Shown in pieces: positions 29,802 through 38,428 of a stretch of DNA of 64,000 bases (position 1 is its first letter; each line of letters starts with the position of its first letter). The position numbers and the translations under genes were made by a program. The stretch is from DATGLG01 sp035294245 (GTDB lineage: Bacteria > Pseudomonadota > Alphaproteobacteria > JACZXZ01), in NCBI GenBank assembly GCA_035294245.1, contig DATGLG010000062.1, positions 29,794-93,793 on the forward strand, written 5' to 3'. The notes under the pieces are model-generated. The model worked only from the letters and a program-made list of their open reading frames with translations, was not told where the DNA came from and made no database searches.

Positions 29802-30669
29802 GGCGCACCTGCCGGCCGAGAAGGCCGCTGGGCCGCACCAGGAGAATGCCGATGAGGAGGAGATAGGGAAGGAGATTGGCCCAGGAGCTGAAATAGCTCT
29901 GCATGAACATCAGGGAAATGCCGTAGACGATGCCGCCGAGGACGGTGCCGAGGGGATTGCCGAGGGAGCCGACGACGATCACAGCGAAGGAGGTGATATT
30001 GATGTCGGCGCCCATGGCGGGCGTGATGCTGCCGAGCATGAAGGGCGCGAAGATACCGGCGATGGCCGCCAGGGCCAAGCCGATGCCAAACGCGATGGCC
30101 GAGACGCGATGCACGTCGATCCCCGTCGAGAGCGCTTCCTCCCGATGCGCCATGACCGCACGGGTGAGATAGCCGAGCCGCGTGTGATAGAGATAGAGAT
30201 AGATGAGGAGGACGGCGAGCCCGCTGGCGATGCCGCTCACGATCCATGCCATCGGAAAGCTGAGGTGGAGCACCCGCAGGGGGCCGCTGCCCAGCACCCG
30301 CCCGGGAATGGAGCGCTCGCTGGTGCCGAAGGCGATCGTGGTCACCGCCTGGATCACCTGCTCGAGGCCGAAGAAGAGAATGATCGACAGCATCTCCGGA
30401 TCCCTGGCGGCGAGGAGACGCGGCACGAGCAGATAATAGAGCGGCACGCCCACGACGATGAACACCGCGAGGACGAGGGGGATCGAGACGAGGGGGTTGA
30501 GGCCGATCAGGTTGAACAGCCAAAAGGCCGCGAAGGCCCCCAGCATCAGGAAATCGCCATGCGCGAGATTGACGATGCGCATGACCCCGAAGACGAGATT
30601 CAGCCCGAGCCCGACGAGGCTGAAATAAAGGCCGAAGAGGAGTCCGGCGAGAAGGGTGTATTCGAGCAT
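29794..30669 (-). CDS. livH: Branched-chain-type ABC transporter permease (LivH-like)
   Basis: A 291-residue inner-membrane permease. The start MLEYTLLAGLLFGLYFSLV and GLNLVFGVMRIVNLAHGDF are typical of LivH. The coupling-loop segment (REEALSTGIDV) is present. It forms the translocation pore with LivM; livK lies 56 bp upstream. Confidence 0.93.
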   Translation of the reverse strand: MLEYTLLAGLLFGLYFSLVGLGLNLVFGVMRIVNLAHGDFLMLGAFAAFWLFNLIGLNPLVSIPLVLAVFIVVGVPLYYLLVPRLLAARDPEMLSIILFFGLEQVIQAVTTIAFGTSERSIPGRVLGSGPLRVLHLSFPMAWIVSGIASGLAVLLIYLYLYHTRLGYLTRAVMAHREEALSTGIDVHRVSAIAFGIGLALAAIAGIFAPFMLGSITPAMGADINITSFAVIVVGSLGNPLGTVLGGIVYGISLMFMQSYFSSWANLLPYLLLIGILLVRPSGLLGRQVRRA

Positions 30670-30725
30670 CGATGGAGCGGGCCGCCGAGGGGCTCAAGCC
30701 CCTTCGGCGGCCGCTTTCCACGTCG

Positions 30726-31973
30726 CTACGGCGCGGGATAGACCGGCTTGCCGGTCGCCACGTCATGGGGATAGACCGTCACGAACTTGACGCTGCTTCC
30801 CTCGGGCACGAGCTGCCCCAGCGGCGTGATCTCCCCGATCTGCGCACCCGTCTCGTCGAGGGCGAAGGTGCCGTCGAGGGTGTGGAGCTTGCCGGAGAGC
30901 GCAAAGATGGCCTTGCGCAGCGCGAGCTGATCCATGCTGTCGGTCTCGGCGAGCGCCTTCTCGAGGACCAGGCCCGTCGTATAGCCGGCCACGGAATTGA
31001 AGCCGAACTCGACCTTGCCGTCGGCGTATTTCTTGTGCCAGGCCTCGCGGAACTGCGCCAGGGACATGCCGACCTCGGCCTTGTAGGCGAGCTCGGAGGA
31101 CGGCACGTAGGTGTAGACATAGGCCAGCCCCTTGGCGCCGACATTCTTTTCCAGGAGCTCCGTCTCGAGCCCCGGGTAGATGGTGAACAGCCATTTGAAC
31201 TTGACGCCGCTGTCCTGGAGGTTGCGCAGGAAGGAGATGTCGTTGTTGGGATAGCCGAGCTCGATCACCGCGTCCGGATTGGTCGCCTGGATGTTGTTGA
31301 TGAGAACCGTATAGCTCGTGGTGTTCGTCGGCACGCCGTTGTCATAGACGATCTCGACGGGTGCGCCGCTCTTCTTGATGAAGTCCCGCACCGCGTTCGC
31401 CTGGGTCCCGGTGAAATCGTTGGTCGAGTAGAGCAGCGCGATGCGCTTGATGCCGAGGCCCGGGCCGTCCTTGGTGAGGAAGTCGGCGATGTATTTCGGC
31501 CAGATGCTGGAGACCGGATCGGACATCAGCACGATATAGGGATTGTCCTTGGTGAAGAAGGCGGCGCCGGTTCCGGTCTGATCGATCAGCAGCATCTTGT
31601 GATCGCGCGCGATCGGCACGGCGACGGAGGTCAGCACCGATCCGGAATCGGCGATCAGGATGTCGACCTTGTCCTGGGTGATGAGCTGGTTGTAGAGCGT
31701 CGCCGCCGTCCCGGTCGAGCTCTGGTCGTCATAGGCGACGAGCTTGATCGGGATCTTCTTGTTGTAGGGCTTCACGAAGACGCCGCCCTCCGCATTCTTC
31801 TGGTCGATCCAGAGCTTGAGCCCATAATGCACCGGCATGGAGATGCTGGCGAAGGGCCCCGACGAGGCGTAGAGCGTGCCGATCTTGATCTCGGCCGGCG
31901 CATTGGCCGCCCGCGCGCTCGCCGCCGTCGCCATCAAGGCGATGGCGAATAGCCCGGCAATAATCTTCCGCAT
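30726..31973 (-). CDS. livK: Periplasmic substrate-binding protein of the Liv-type transporter
   Basis: A 415-residue type-I periplasmic binding protein (Peripla_BP_6) with a signal peptide cut near ARAAN (about residue 23). The IKIGTLYASSGPFASISMP start and the DYNDQSS-like VAYDDQSSTG segment are typical. Proteins of this family bind branched-chain amino acids, amides, urea or aromatic acids; the exact ligand cannot be read here. The nearby benzoylformate-decarboxylase-like gene makes an aromatic 2-oxo or hydroxy acid one candidate. Confidence 0.92.
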   Translation of the reverse strand: MRKIIAGLFAIALMATAASARAANAPAEIKIGTLYASSGPFASISMPVHYGLKLWIDQKNAEGGVFVKPYNKKIPIKLVAYDDQSSTGTAATLYNQLITQDKVDILIADSGSVLTSVAVPIARDHKMLLIDQTGTGAAFFTKDNPYIVLMSDPVSSIWPKYIADFLTKDGPGLGIKRIALLYSTNDFTGTQANAVRDFIKKSGAPVEIVYDNGVPTNTTSYTVLINNIQATNPDAVIELGYPNNDISFLRNLQDSGVKFKWLFTIYPGLETELLEKNVGAKGLAYVYTYVPSSELAYKAEVGMSLAQFREAWHKKYADGKVEFGFNSVAGYTTGLVLEKALAETDSMDQLALRKAIFALSGKLHTLDGTFALDETGAQIGEITPLGQLVPEGSSVKFVTVYPHDVATGKPVYPAP

Positions 31974-32132
31974 TGGTCTCTCCTCCCGTTCCGGACGCGT
32001 GTTTGACCGGGGACGTTATCGGTCGACCCCCAGGCGAGTCAATTCCGGCCATCGGCTCGCGAAGACAAGGTGCGTCGACGAGAGAAGCCTGGCCGCCTTC
32101 CCGTGCAAGCTGCACCGTTTACGAAGTTGCGC

Positions 32133-33809
32133 TCACACCGGCGCGAAGGCGGGATCGAGCGCCACGTCGATCAGCAGCGGCGCCTCGCCGGCGAGCCCTT
32201 GCCGCAGCAGCGCGATCGCTTGCGGGATCGTCTCGACCCGCTCCGCGGCCAGGCCCAAGGCGCGGGCAAGGCCGACGAAATCGACCGGCGGATCGTCGAG
32301 ATTCATCCCCACATAGACGCCCGTCTGCGCCGCGTGGCCCTTAAGCGCGTTCACCCGCTGCTTGAGGATGCGGTAGGAGCGATTGTTGAGGATGACGAAG
32401 ATGACGGGCACGCGGTCATGGGCCGCCGTCCACAATGCCTGGCAGGTGTACATGGCGCTGCCGTCGCCGACGAGGGCGACGACCGGCCGCTCGGGGAGTG
32501 CGAGCTTCACCCCGATGGCGGCGGGCAGCCCCCAGCCGATCCCCCCGCCCCGCAGGCCGAAGAAGCTCTGCGGGTCGTCGCTTTTGAGGAGCTGCCGGAG
32601 CCCGCCACCCGAGGACAGCGCCTCCTCGACGACGACGGCTTCCGGCGGCAGCGCTTCGCCGATCGCCTGGAGGAGCGGCAGGGGTCGCAGCGGCCGGAGC
32701 GCGGCCTCCGCCTGCGCTCTCTCCTTGAGATGCGCACGCTCGCGCGCAATCGCCTTGCCGTTGAGCGCCAGTCGCTCGCGAGCGCGGGCGCGCTCATCCG
32801 CCGTCATGGATGACGCGACGGCGTCGAGGAGCTCCGGCAGGGTCGCCTTGGGATCGCCGAGCAGCGCGACGTGGGCGGGGTAGTTCTTGCCGAGCTCCCA
32901 GGGGTCGTTGTCGAGATGGATGACGGTGAGGCCAGGCGGCAGGGGCTCGACCTCGGACGGCAGCGACAGGGTGAAGAGATCGCCGCCGACCGAGAGCAGC
33001 AGATCGTGCTCGGCGAGGGCTTGGCGGATGGCGGGCGCCACCCGCGCGATGGCGCCGCGAAAGAGGGGATGGGAGGCCGGGAAGGATGCGGTGCTGGCGA
33101 CCGCCTCGGGATAGACAGGAGCGCCCAGCAGCTCCGCGAGGGCCACAAGCTCGGCATGGGCGCGGCTTTGCATCACGGCGTCGCCGGCGATGATGACGGG
33201 ATTCCTCGCGCGCGCGAGGTGCTGCGCGGCGGCGGCGATGGCGTCGCGGTCGCCGCGCAAGCGGGGTGCTATCCGCGTCGGCGCGCCGAGATCGATCTCG
33301 CCCTCGGCGTTGAGGATATCCGCGGGCAGCGAGAGGAAGACGGGCCCCGTCGGCGGCGCCAGGGCCGTCTTGGCAGCGCGATGGACGGCGCGCGGCAGAT
33401 CGGCGAGCCGCCGCACCTCGTAAGAGGCCTTGCAGAAGGGTCGCGCGACGGTCGGCAGGTCCGCCCACAGGATGGGCTCCGTCGCGTTGAAGCTCTGGTC
33501 GTGCTGTCCCGCCGTCACCAGGACGGGTGCGCCGCTCTTCTGCGCATCGTAGAGCATCCCCATCGCATTGCCGAGCCCGGGCGCCACATGAAGATTGACA
33601 ACCGCGAGGCGCCCGGAGGCCTGGGCATAGCCGTCGGCCATCGCCATGACGGCGGCTTCCTGCAGGACCAGCACGTAGCGCAAGCCGCCTTCGACGGCGA
33701 GCGCATCCATGAGCGGCAATTCGGTGGTGCCGGGATTGCCGAAGAGAAGGGAGACGCCTTCCTGCCGCAGCAATTCGAGGAAGGCGCGCTTTCCCGAGAG
33801 GAGGGTCAA
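32133..33809 (-). CDS. ThDP-dependent decarboxylase, benzoylformate decarboxylase-like
   Basis: A 558-residue thiamin-diphosphate enzyme of the acetolactate synthase/benzoylformate decarboxylase superfamily. Glu51 (LQEAAVMAMADG) activates ThDP; GDGSAM...ILNNRSY is the ThDP/Mg site. The NLHVAPGLGNAMGML segment matches the His70 region of benzoylformate decarboxylase (here His74), and GNPGTTEL replaces its GNPGSNEL. Acetolactate synthase features such as an FAD-binding middle domain are not obvious. The probable reaction is decarboxylation of an aromatic or branched 2-oxo acid. It stands upstream of livK (gap 159 bp) and 6 bp after the HU gene. Confidence 0.88.
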   Translation of the reverse strand: MTLLSGKRAFLELLRQEGVSLLFGNPGTTELPLMDALAVEGGLRYVLVLQEAAVMAMADGYAQASGRLAVVNLHVAPGLGNAMGMLYDAQKSGAPVLVTAGQHDQSFNATEPILWADLPTVARPFCKASYEVRRLADLPRAVHRAAKTALAPPTGPVFLSLPADILNAEGEIDLGAPTRIAPRLRGDRDAIAAAAQHLARARNPVIIAGDAVMQSRAHAELVALAELLGAPVYPEAVASTASFPASHPLFRGAIARVAPAIRQALAEHDLLLSVGGDLFTLSLPSEVEPLPPGLTVIHLDNDPWELGKNYPAHVALLGDPKATLPELLDAVASSMTADERARARERLALNGKAIARERAHLKERAQAEAALRPLRPLPLLQAIGEALPPEAVVVEEALSSGGGLRQLLKSDDPQSFFGLRGGGIGWGLPAAIGVKLALPERPVVALVGDGSAMYTCQALWTAAHDRVPVIFVILNNRSYRILKQRVNALKGHAAQTGVYVGMNLDDPPVDFVGLARALGLAAERVETIPQAIALLRQGLAGEAPLLIDVALDPAFAPV

Positions 33810-33815
33810 GACCGC

Positions 33816-34091
33816 TCAGCGCTTGTTGAGCTGGTTCTTGACGGTGCGGGAGACCTTGAAGCGCACGCCCTTCGACGCCTTGATCTTGACGGCTTCGCCG
33901 GTCTGCGGGTTGCGGCCGGTGCGCGCCGCGCGCTTGCTGACGGAGAAGGTGCCGAGCGTCGTGCGCACGGCCTCGCCCTTGACGAGAGAGGTCTCGATTG
34001 CGGCGAGGACCGCCTGCACGGCCTCCTTCGCCTCGCGGGCGCTCAGCTTGTTCTTCTTGGCGATATGCGCGATCAGCTCTGCCTGGTTCAT
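33816..34091 (-). CDS. hup: HU-family DNA-binding protein
   Basis: A 91-residue HU/IHF-like nucleoid protein. GRNPQTGEAVKIKASKGVRFK is the DNA-intercalating arm, with the Pro that kinks DNA. It is a chromosomal architecture protein; here it lies between the ThDP enzyme and the left edge of the phage-derived cluster, so it might equally be phage-associated. Its first gene position suggests its own promoter in 34092-34250. Confidence 0.95.
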   Translation of the reverse strand: MNQAELIAHIAKKNKLSAREAKEAVQAVLAAIETSLVKGEAVRTTLGTFSVSKRAARTGRNPQTGEAVKIKASKGVRFKVSRTVKNQLNKR

Positions 34092-34251
34092 GACGCCGCG
34101 TCCTTTCGAATGACCCCAATGGAACGCCTTTTATGAGTGTCGACCTGTAATCGTCCTTCCGACCTTTTGCAAGAGGCGCCATCGGCGCGCCGCCTCCTTG
34201 TGGATAAGTGGATAGTCCGGCAAGCGCTTGGCCCTTCCCCGCGTCCGCTGC

Positions 34252-34641
34252 TTATTTCGCGACGCCCTTGATCTTCTCGAAGGTGCGCAGGCCGCCCATG
34301 CCCAGCATGCCGAACATGAGCTGCCAGAGAACGTCGTCGAGGACGGGCGGCTTCGGGATCGGGTGGCCGAGGAGAAAGCCGGTCCAGACCGCGAGCGGCA
34401 CCACGAGATATTGATAGGCAAGCGCGCCGCCGCAGACCCAGCCGATGAAGGGACGCCAGCCGGCCACGAACAGCGCGGCGCTGGCGGCCTCGGCCTTGTC
34501 CACGTCCGACTGCGCCTGGTCGTATTGCTGAAGCGTCTGCAAAAGCTGATCAAGCTGCTTCTGGCGCTCGGCCGGATCGGGAAACAGGCGCTCGAGCCAG
34601 CCATTGACGACAGGCAGAAGGACCGAGAGGAGCGCAGGCAT
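34252..34641 (-). CDS. GTA-type 3-TM holin
   Basis: A 129-residue membrane protein with three hydrophobic segments. The sequence GWRPFIGWVCGGALAYQYLV fits the 3-TM holin family linked to gene transfer agent release (GTA_holin_3TM). It would make holes in the inner membrane that let the lytic enzyme reach the wall. ATG 34641 is chosen; the longer in-frame extension overlaps the next gene. It is the last gene of the phage-derived cluster. Confidence 0.85.
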   Translation of the reverse strand: MPALLSVLLPVVNGWLERLFPDPAERQKQLDQLLQTLQQYDQAQSDVDKAEAASAALFVAGWRPFIGWVCGGALAYQYLVVPLAVWTGFLLGHPIPKPPVLDDVLWQLMFGMLGMGGLRTFEKIKGVAK

Positions 34642-34651
34642 CGCCGTTCCC

Positions 34652-34939
34652 CTAAAACAGCGCGCGGATGGCCGCGGCGCGATCGGCCCAGACGCCGAGC
34701 ACGACGCCAAGACAAAGCCCGGCGAGCGCGCCATAGGGCGTATGGAAGAAGGCATCGATGCGACGGAGAAGCCGCGCCTCCTCGCGCGACAGCAGGCCGT
34801 CGACCGCGCGGTCGAGGGCTTCAAGATCGTCGCGGAGCCGGCGCAGATCGCCCTGGAAATCGGCCGGCGGCGCGGCGCTGACGGCGGCGGGCGGCGGGGT
34901 TGAAGGATCGAGGGCAGTCGTGCCGTTGGGCTCGGTCAT
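34652..34939 (-). CDS. Phage lysis-region protein, coiled coil plus C-terminal membrane segment
   Basis: A 95-residue protein with a Pro/Ala-rich N-terminus, a coiled-coil helix (about 28-65; LRRLRDDLEALDRAVDGLL) and one membrane helix (about 70-85; ALAGLCLGVVLGVWA). AGGAGAGC precedes the ATG. The layout fits a holin partner or antiholin, but no family is certain. It lies between the holin and the endolysin-like gene. Confidence 0.7.
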   Translation of the reverse strand: MTEPNGTTALDPSTPPPAAVSAAPPADFQGDLRRLRDDLEALDRAVDGLLSREEARLLRRIDAFFHTPYGALAGLCLGVVLGVWADRAAAIRALF

Positions 34940-34982
34940 GGAGCTCTCCTATCGTTGGGGGGATGGATGGGATGGGCGGCAA

Positions 34983-35414
34983 TCAGGCGAGCGCGCTCTC
35001 GACGGCGCGCGCGATCAGCGCGTCGTCATAGGGAAGCACGCCGTTCTCGTGATGGATGATGGCCTTGACGAGGGCGGCCAGCGTCCCGGGATCGTGGAGA
35101 TCGAGGCTCTCGTTCGCGTCGGCCCCCATATGCGCCGCCACGTCGCGCAGATAGGCCGCCGTGTCGTTCTCGGTGGCCGGCGCCCAGCGCCCGATGATGT
35201 CGGCGAGGGTGTAGAGGTCGTGGCGGTCGTGATAGTTGCGGAGGATCACAGCGAGCGCGCGCAAGCCGAAATAGGGTGCTGCAAAGGTGAGGAAATCGGG
35301 ATCGTCCTGCGCCGGCGCGAGGCCGAGCCAGCGATCGCCGGCTTGCCCCCTCGCGGGGCGGCGGATGTTCCCGGGATTGTTATTGCGGATGCCGCGGGGG
35401 ATCATGGGGATCAT
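34983..35414 (-). CDS. Phage virion/lysis protein with RNNNPGNIR motif
   Basis: A 143-residue protein starting MIPMIPRGIRNNNPGNIRR. This motif is shared by a family of phage structural/lytic proteins (P5-like; lysozyme-related), often located in the lysis cassette, and the fold is peptidoglycan-degrading in several members. An AAGGAGCG site precedes ATG 35414. It is the best candidate for the endolysin of the cluster. Confidence 0.75.
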   Translation of the reverse strand: MIPMIPRGIRNNNPGNIRRPARGQAGDRWLGLAPAQDDPDFLTFAAPYFGLRALAVILRNYHDRHDLYTLADIIGRWAPATENDTAAYLRDVAAHMGADANESLDLHDPGTLAALVKAIIHHENGVLPYDDALIARAVESALA

Positions 35415-35440
35415 TCTTCGCTCCTTCGCTGTCGTGCCGA

Positions 35441-35665
35441 TCAATGCTTGCCGAGAACGGCGAGAAGCGCGCTCATGCCGCCGGCGGCGGCGATGCCGAA
35501 GCTTCCCCATTGCAGGATGGTGCGGAAGGCGATGCCCTGCCCCTTGCCGACATTGGCGATCTCGAGGAGCTTGTCGAGCTTCCCGTTCATCTGCCCGACC
35601 TCGGCCTGCAGATAATCGGTGCGCTCCTCGAGCTTGGCGAGGCGGTCGCGCTCTTCGGGGGTCAT
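35441..35665 (-). CDS. Small phage membrane protein with coiled coil
   Basis: A 74-residue protein: an N-terminal coiled coil (RLAKLEERTDYLQAEVGQMNGKLDKLL), then a C-terminal hydrophobic helix (GSFGIAAAGGMSALLAVL). GGAGAG precedes the ATG. The layout is that of many holin-like or spanin-like lysis-cassette proteins. It is first in the minus-strand lysis genes and divergent from an acyltransferase gene. Confidence 0.75.
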   Translation of the reverse strand: MTPEERDRLAKLEERTDYLQAEVGQMNGKLDKLLEIANVGKGQGIAFRTILQWGSFGIAAAGGMSALLAVLGKH

Positions 35666-35768
35666 CGGAACTCTCCATTGCGCCGCAGCCGGGCGGCCCG
35701 CTCCGGGCCGGCGATTCCTCGCTCCGACGGCGCGTGATAGGATCGCGCACCCTGCCGCGGAGACAGCG

Positions 35769-36308
35769 ATGATCGAGGACGAGATGCGGGCGGCGATCGA
35801 GCGCCTGCAGGACGAGAAGAAGCAGCAGCACCGGCGCCACGTCTCGGTGGGCGATCTTTTGACCGACCGCTGGGAGACCGCCCGGCGATATGGCTGGGGC
35901 GAGGGCGCCTCGTGCTACGACAACGTCCTCGTCATCGGCGAGGTGAGGGTCGGCCGCAACACCTGGATCGGCCCCAATGTCATCCTCGACGGCTCGGGCG
36001 GGCTGGAGATCGGCGACTACTGCTCGATCAGCGCCGGCGCCCAGATCTATTCACACCACACCGTCAAGTGGTCGCTCTCGCTGGGCAAGGACGCCATCGA
36101 GACGGCGCCGACGAAGATCGGCTCCGGCGTCTATATCGGCCCCAATGCCGTGATCCAGATGGGGGTGACGATCGGCGACCGCGTCGTGATCGGCGCCCTG
36201 TCCTTCGTGAACCGCGACATCCCGAGCGGCAGCAAGGCCTTCGGCCAGCCGGCGCGGATTATCGCTGCGTCCGATCCAGCGACGTCCGGCATCGGCGCGG
36301 ATGAATGA
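35769..36308 (+). CDS. Hexapeptide-repeat acyltransferase (copy 1)
   Basis: A 179-residue left-handed beta-helix acyltransferase of the LacA/CatB/WbbJ type. The repeats run from EVRVGRNTWIGPNVILDG to TIGDRVVIGALSFVNRDIPSG, and the IYSHHTVKWSLS segment supplies the catalytic His. Enzymes of this type O- or N-acetylate sugars, which on a phage suggests modification of host surface polysaccharide. Between about 35916 and 36032 the DNA is nearly identical to a second copy at 38429. The plus-strand orientation opposes all the phage structural genes, marking it as an accessory gene. Confidence 0.9.
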   Translation: MIEDEMRAAIERLQDEKKQQHRRHVSVGDLLTDRWETARRYGWGEGASCYDNVLVIGEVRVGRNTWIGPNVILDGSGGLEIGDYCSISAGAQIYSHHTVKWSLSLGKDAIETAPTKIGSGVYIGPNAVIQMGVTIGDRVVIGALSFVNRDIPSGSKAFGQPARIIAASDPATSGIGADE

Positions 36309-36323
36309 GGAAATCGCTGATCA

Positions 36324-37334
36324 CTATAAAAGGCTTGAAATCGCTCGTGAGATCTCGGCGCGCTGCTTGAGCGAGCGCCGAATGGCGTCGCGCCATTTGG
36401 GGCCTTTCGCCAAGGCAGTCCGATAGGCCTCTTCCAGCGCCTGAGGACGATCCTCGACCAGGATCGCGATCAAGGCCTGGGCCTGGGCGAGGTCCTTGGC
36501 CGCCTTGGCCCGTGCGGGCCCGGATCGGCGTTGCGCGACGATCAGCTTGTGGATGGCGTAGCGCTCGGGACGCGGGATCTGCACCAGCACGCCGCTCCGA
36601 TAAAGTGCTACGGCTGGAATGGGATCGGCGATGAGAAAATTGAGGAACGGCAGCGCCTGGGCATAGACGCCGAGCGGCTCGAGACGGACGACGGTTTTCC
36701 CTTCGCGCATGCGCGGCACCAGAAAATCGACGATTGCGCCGCCGCCCCGCATCACCCACCGTGTCGGCCGATGCTTGGGATCGAGGTCCGGAGCGGGCTC
36801 GAGCTGGAGGTCGCGGAACGTGTCGGCGATGGACGGATCGACCGTGTCCTCGATCACGAGCTTGAGATTCTCGAAGGCGGCGATATCGACATCTTCCGTC
36901 GTCGCTATCACGCCCGAGAGCGGGTCGCCAAGCTCGGCGGCATAGAGGCGAAAGGCATGGGTGCCAACCAAGGTGCCGCCCAGGCGAAACACACCTACCC
37001 GCGCCATTGCATTGAGAACCTTGCCGGTGGTGCGGTCCAGGCCGGGCAGCCCGGCCCCGCGAAGCTGGGCGACGAGCCTGGCCGCGCGTCGCTCGAACTC
37101 CCGCCGCGCTTCCTGACTGCCCTTTGCCTGCTGAAGCTTGTCGCGCAACGCCCCGCTGTCGGGGCCGATATAGCGGTCGACCGTACGGTCGCCGATCCGC
37201 CGACGCGCGTACCAGTATTTCCCTTGAGGAAGCTCCTTCAAGAACGGCGTTCCAGGGATCTCCGAGAGGGCTTGGAGCCGGTGCATTTCCACGAGATCCT
37301 GGTAGGTCGTCTGGACGGAAAGGGGGAAGGCCAT
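36324..37334 (-). CDS. Nucleotidyltransferase-fold protein (NTP_transf_8/GSU2403-like)
   Basis: A 336-residue protein resembling GSU2403-type nucleotidyltransferases. A Pol-beta-like active site is visible: the GG start (RLGGTLVGTHAF), the DxD pair (TEDVDIAAF) and a third acidic residue (GAIVDFLVP). The N-terminal half has a helical region with YARRRIGDRTVDRYIG. Proteins with this fold serve in antibiotic modification, RNA tailing and several toxin-antitoxin and phage-defence systems; the role here is unknown. The promoter region carries twin palindromes. No partner antitoxin is adjacent. The gene sits among phage lysis and tail genes. Confidence 0.8.
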   Translation of the reverse strand: MAFPLSVQTTYQDLVEMHRLQALSEIPGTPFLKELPQGKYWYARRRIGDRTVDRYIGPDSGALRDKLQQAKGSQEARREFERRAARLVAQLRGAGLPGLDRTTGKVLNAMARVGVFRLGGTLVGTHAFRLYAAELGDPLSGVIATTEDVDIAAFENLKLVIEDTVDPSIADTFRDLQLEPAPDLDPKHRPTRWVMRGGGAIVDFLVPRMREGKTVVRLEPLGVYAQALPFLNFLIADPIPAVALYRSGVLVQIPRPERYAIHKLIVAQRRSGPARAKAAKDLAQAQALIAILVEDRPQALEEAYRTALAKGPKWRDAIRRSLKQRAEISRAISSLL

Positions 37335-37341
37335 GGCGCGG

Positions 37342-37410
37342 ATACCCTACGTTTTTAAGTTACGTAGGGTATAAGACGGATACCCCACGAGTTCAAGTTT
37401 TGTGGGGTAT
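37342..37410 (-). promoter_or_regulatory. Twin palindromic operators over the nucleotidyltransferase promoter
   Basis: Two 31-bp inverted repeats of the same design lie side by side: 37342-37372 (perfect 11-bp arms beginning ATACCCTACGT) and 37380-37410 (perfect 9-bp arms beginning ATACCCCAC), centres 38 bp apart, both with AAGTT in the spacer. A sigma70-like promoter on the minus strand (TTGAAC at 37391-37396, 17-bp spacer, TATACC at 37368-37373) is covered by them. They are probably operators for a repressor that is not encoded next door. Confidence 0.75.
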
Positions 37411-37414
37411 GCGC

Positions 37415-38257
37415 TTACGTAGGCGTACGGACGGCCAGGACGCAGCGGCTTTCGAAAACCCTCAGAAGAGGAAGCAACTCCATTGCCGCTTCGAGGGCGC
37501 AGATCCAAGCGTGAAGCCGGGACACGGCCTTGAATGGGTCTTGGGACTCTAGCCTTTGCGCGGCGCGATAGATCCGGCTGAACTCATAGAGGGTCCAAAG
37601 AGATGATTTGCGCGAGATGACCTTCCCCCCTCGGTTCTCGAACATCCTGATGATCTTCCTCGGGAAGATCGCCGGATGGCTCGGCAAGGCGGCGCGCCAG
37701 TTCTTCTCGGGCTCAAGACGAATGGCCTTGAACTCGTCCCACCGCTTCATGGCTTCGACGAGGTTCGCCAATCTCGGCGCCCTCCACATCCAGCCCGAAG
37801 GGGTCGAAAAGGTAATAAGGCCGCCCGGCTTTGTCAGAGTGATTAGCTTGTCCAGCAATTTACCCGGCTGCTCGACATGCTCGAATACCTCGCAGCACGC
37901 CACGACGTCATAGTTGCCGTCGATCTCCTCAAATCTTCCCTCGGAAAACTCGGCCCTTATGCCGCGCGCTTTCGCGGTGGCAATGCTGAGCGCATTGGAA
38001 TCGACCCCGCGCAAATTTGCCTTGGGGAAGTGCAGAGCCACCCTCGAGAGCAAGGAGCCCGTGCCGCAGCCGACGTCGATCATGCTGAAACAATCGTCGC
38101 GACCGAACGCGGTGGCGATGTTGACGATATGCTTCTCCAAAAGAAGATCGTCGAGCATCCCCCACATGCGCCGCACGGCGGAGGCGTGATTGAGAGCTTT
38201 CGATACGCCATCGATCGATTCGGTAACCTGTTGGTCGCCAATCTCGTGCCAGTCCAT
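37415..38257 (-). CDS. Class I SAM-dependent methyltransferase
   Basis: A 280-residue Rossmann-fold methyltransferase. SAM motif I is MIDVGCGTGSLLSRV; the acidic end of beta 2 (GVDSNAL) and VACCEVFEHVEQPGKLL follow, typical of UbiG/WcaA-like small-molecule or sugar methyltransferases. The substrate is unknown; the neighbouring acyltransferases suggest a glycan. Its codon use is visibly less GC-rich than that of the flanking phage genes, which suggests recent transfer. Confidence 0.85.
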   Translation of the reverse strand: MDWHEIGDQQVTESIDGVSKALNHASAVRRMWGMLDDLLLEKHIVNIATAFGRDDCFSMIDVGCGTGSLLSRVALHFPKANLRGVDSNALSIATAKARGIRAEFSEGRFEEIDGNYDVVACCEVFEHVEQPGKLLDKLITLTKPGGLITFSTPSGWMWRAPRLANLVEAMKRWDEFKAIRLEPEKNWRAALPSHPAIFPRKIIRMFENRGGKVISRKSSLWTLYEFSRIYRAAQRLESQDPFKAVSRLHAWICALEAAMELLPLLRVFESRCVLAVRTPT

Positions 38258-38428
38258 GGCGCCGCAAACTATAAAACCGCAGGCGGCCGTTCAAGGCTCA
38301 TGGGCGATGCTGCTTTCCAAGCCAGCCGCCCGGATGCGCGCCGCCGTTGCCATTGGTCGTGTCGGCCATGGTTTTCCTTCTCGCTGGGTGGTGGTAGGGT
38401 GACGCCCCGTTTGGACACAGAGGACGCG

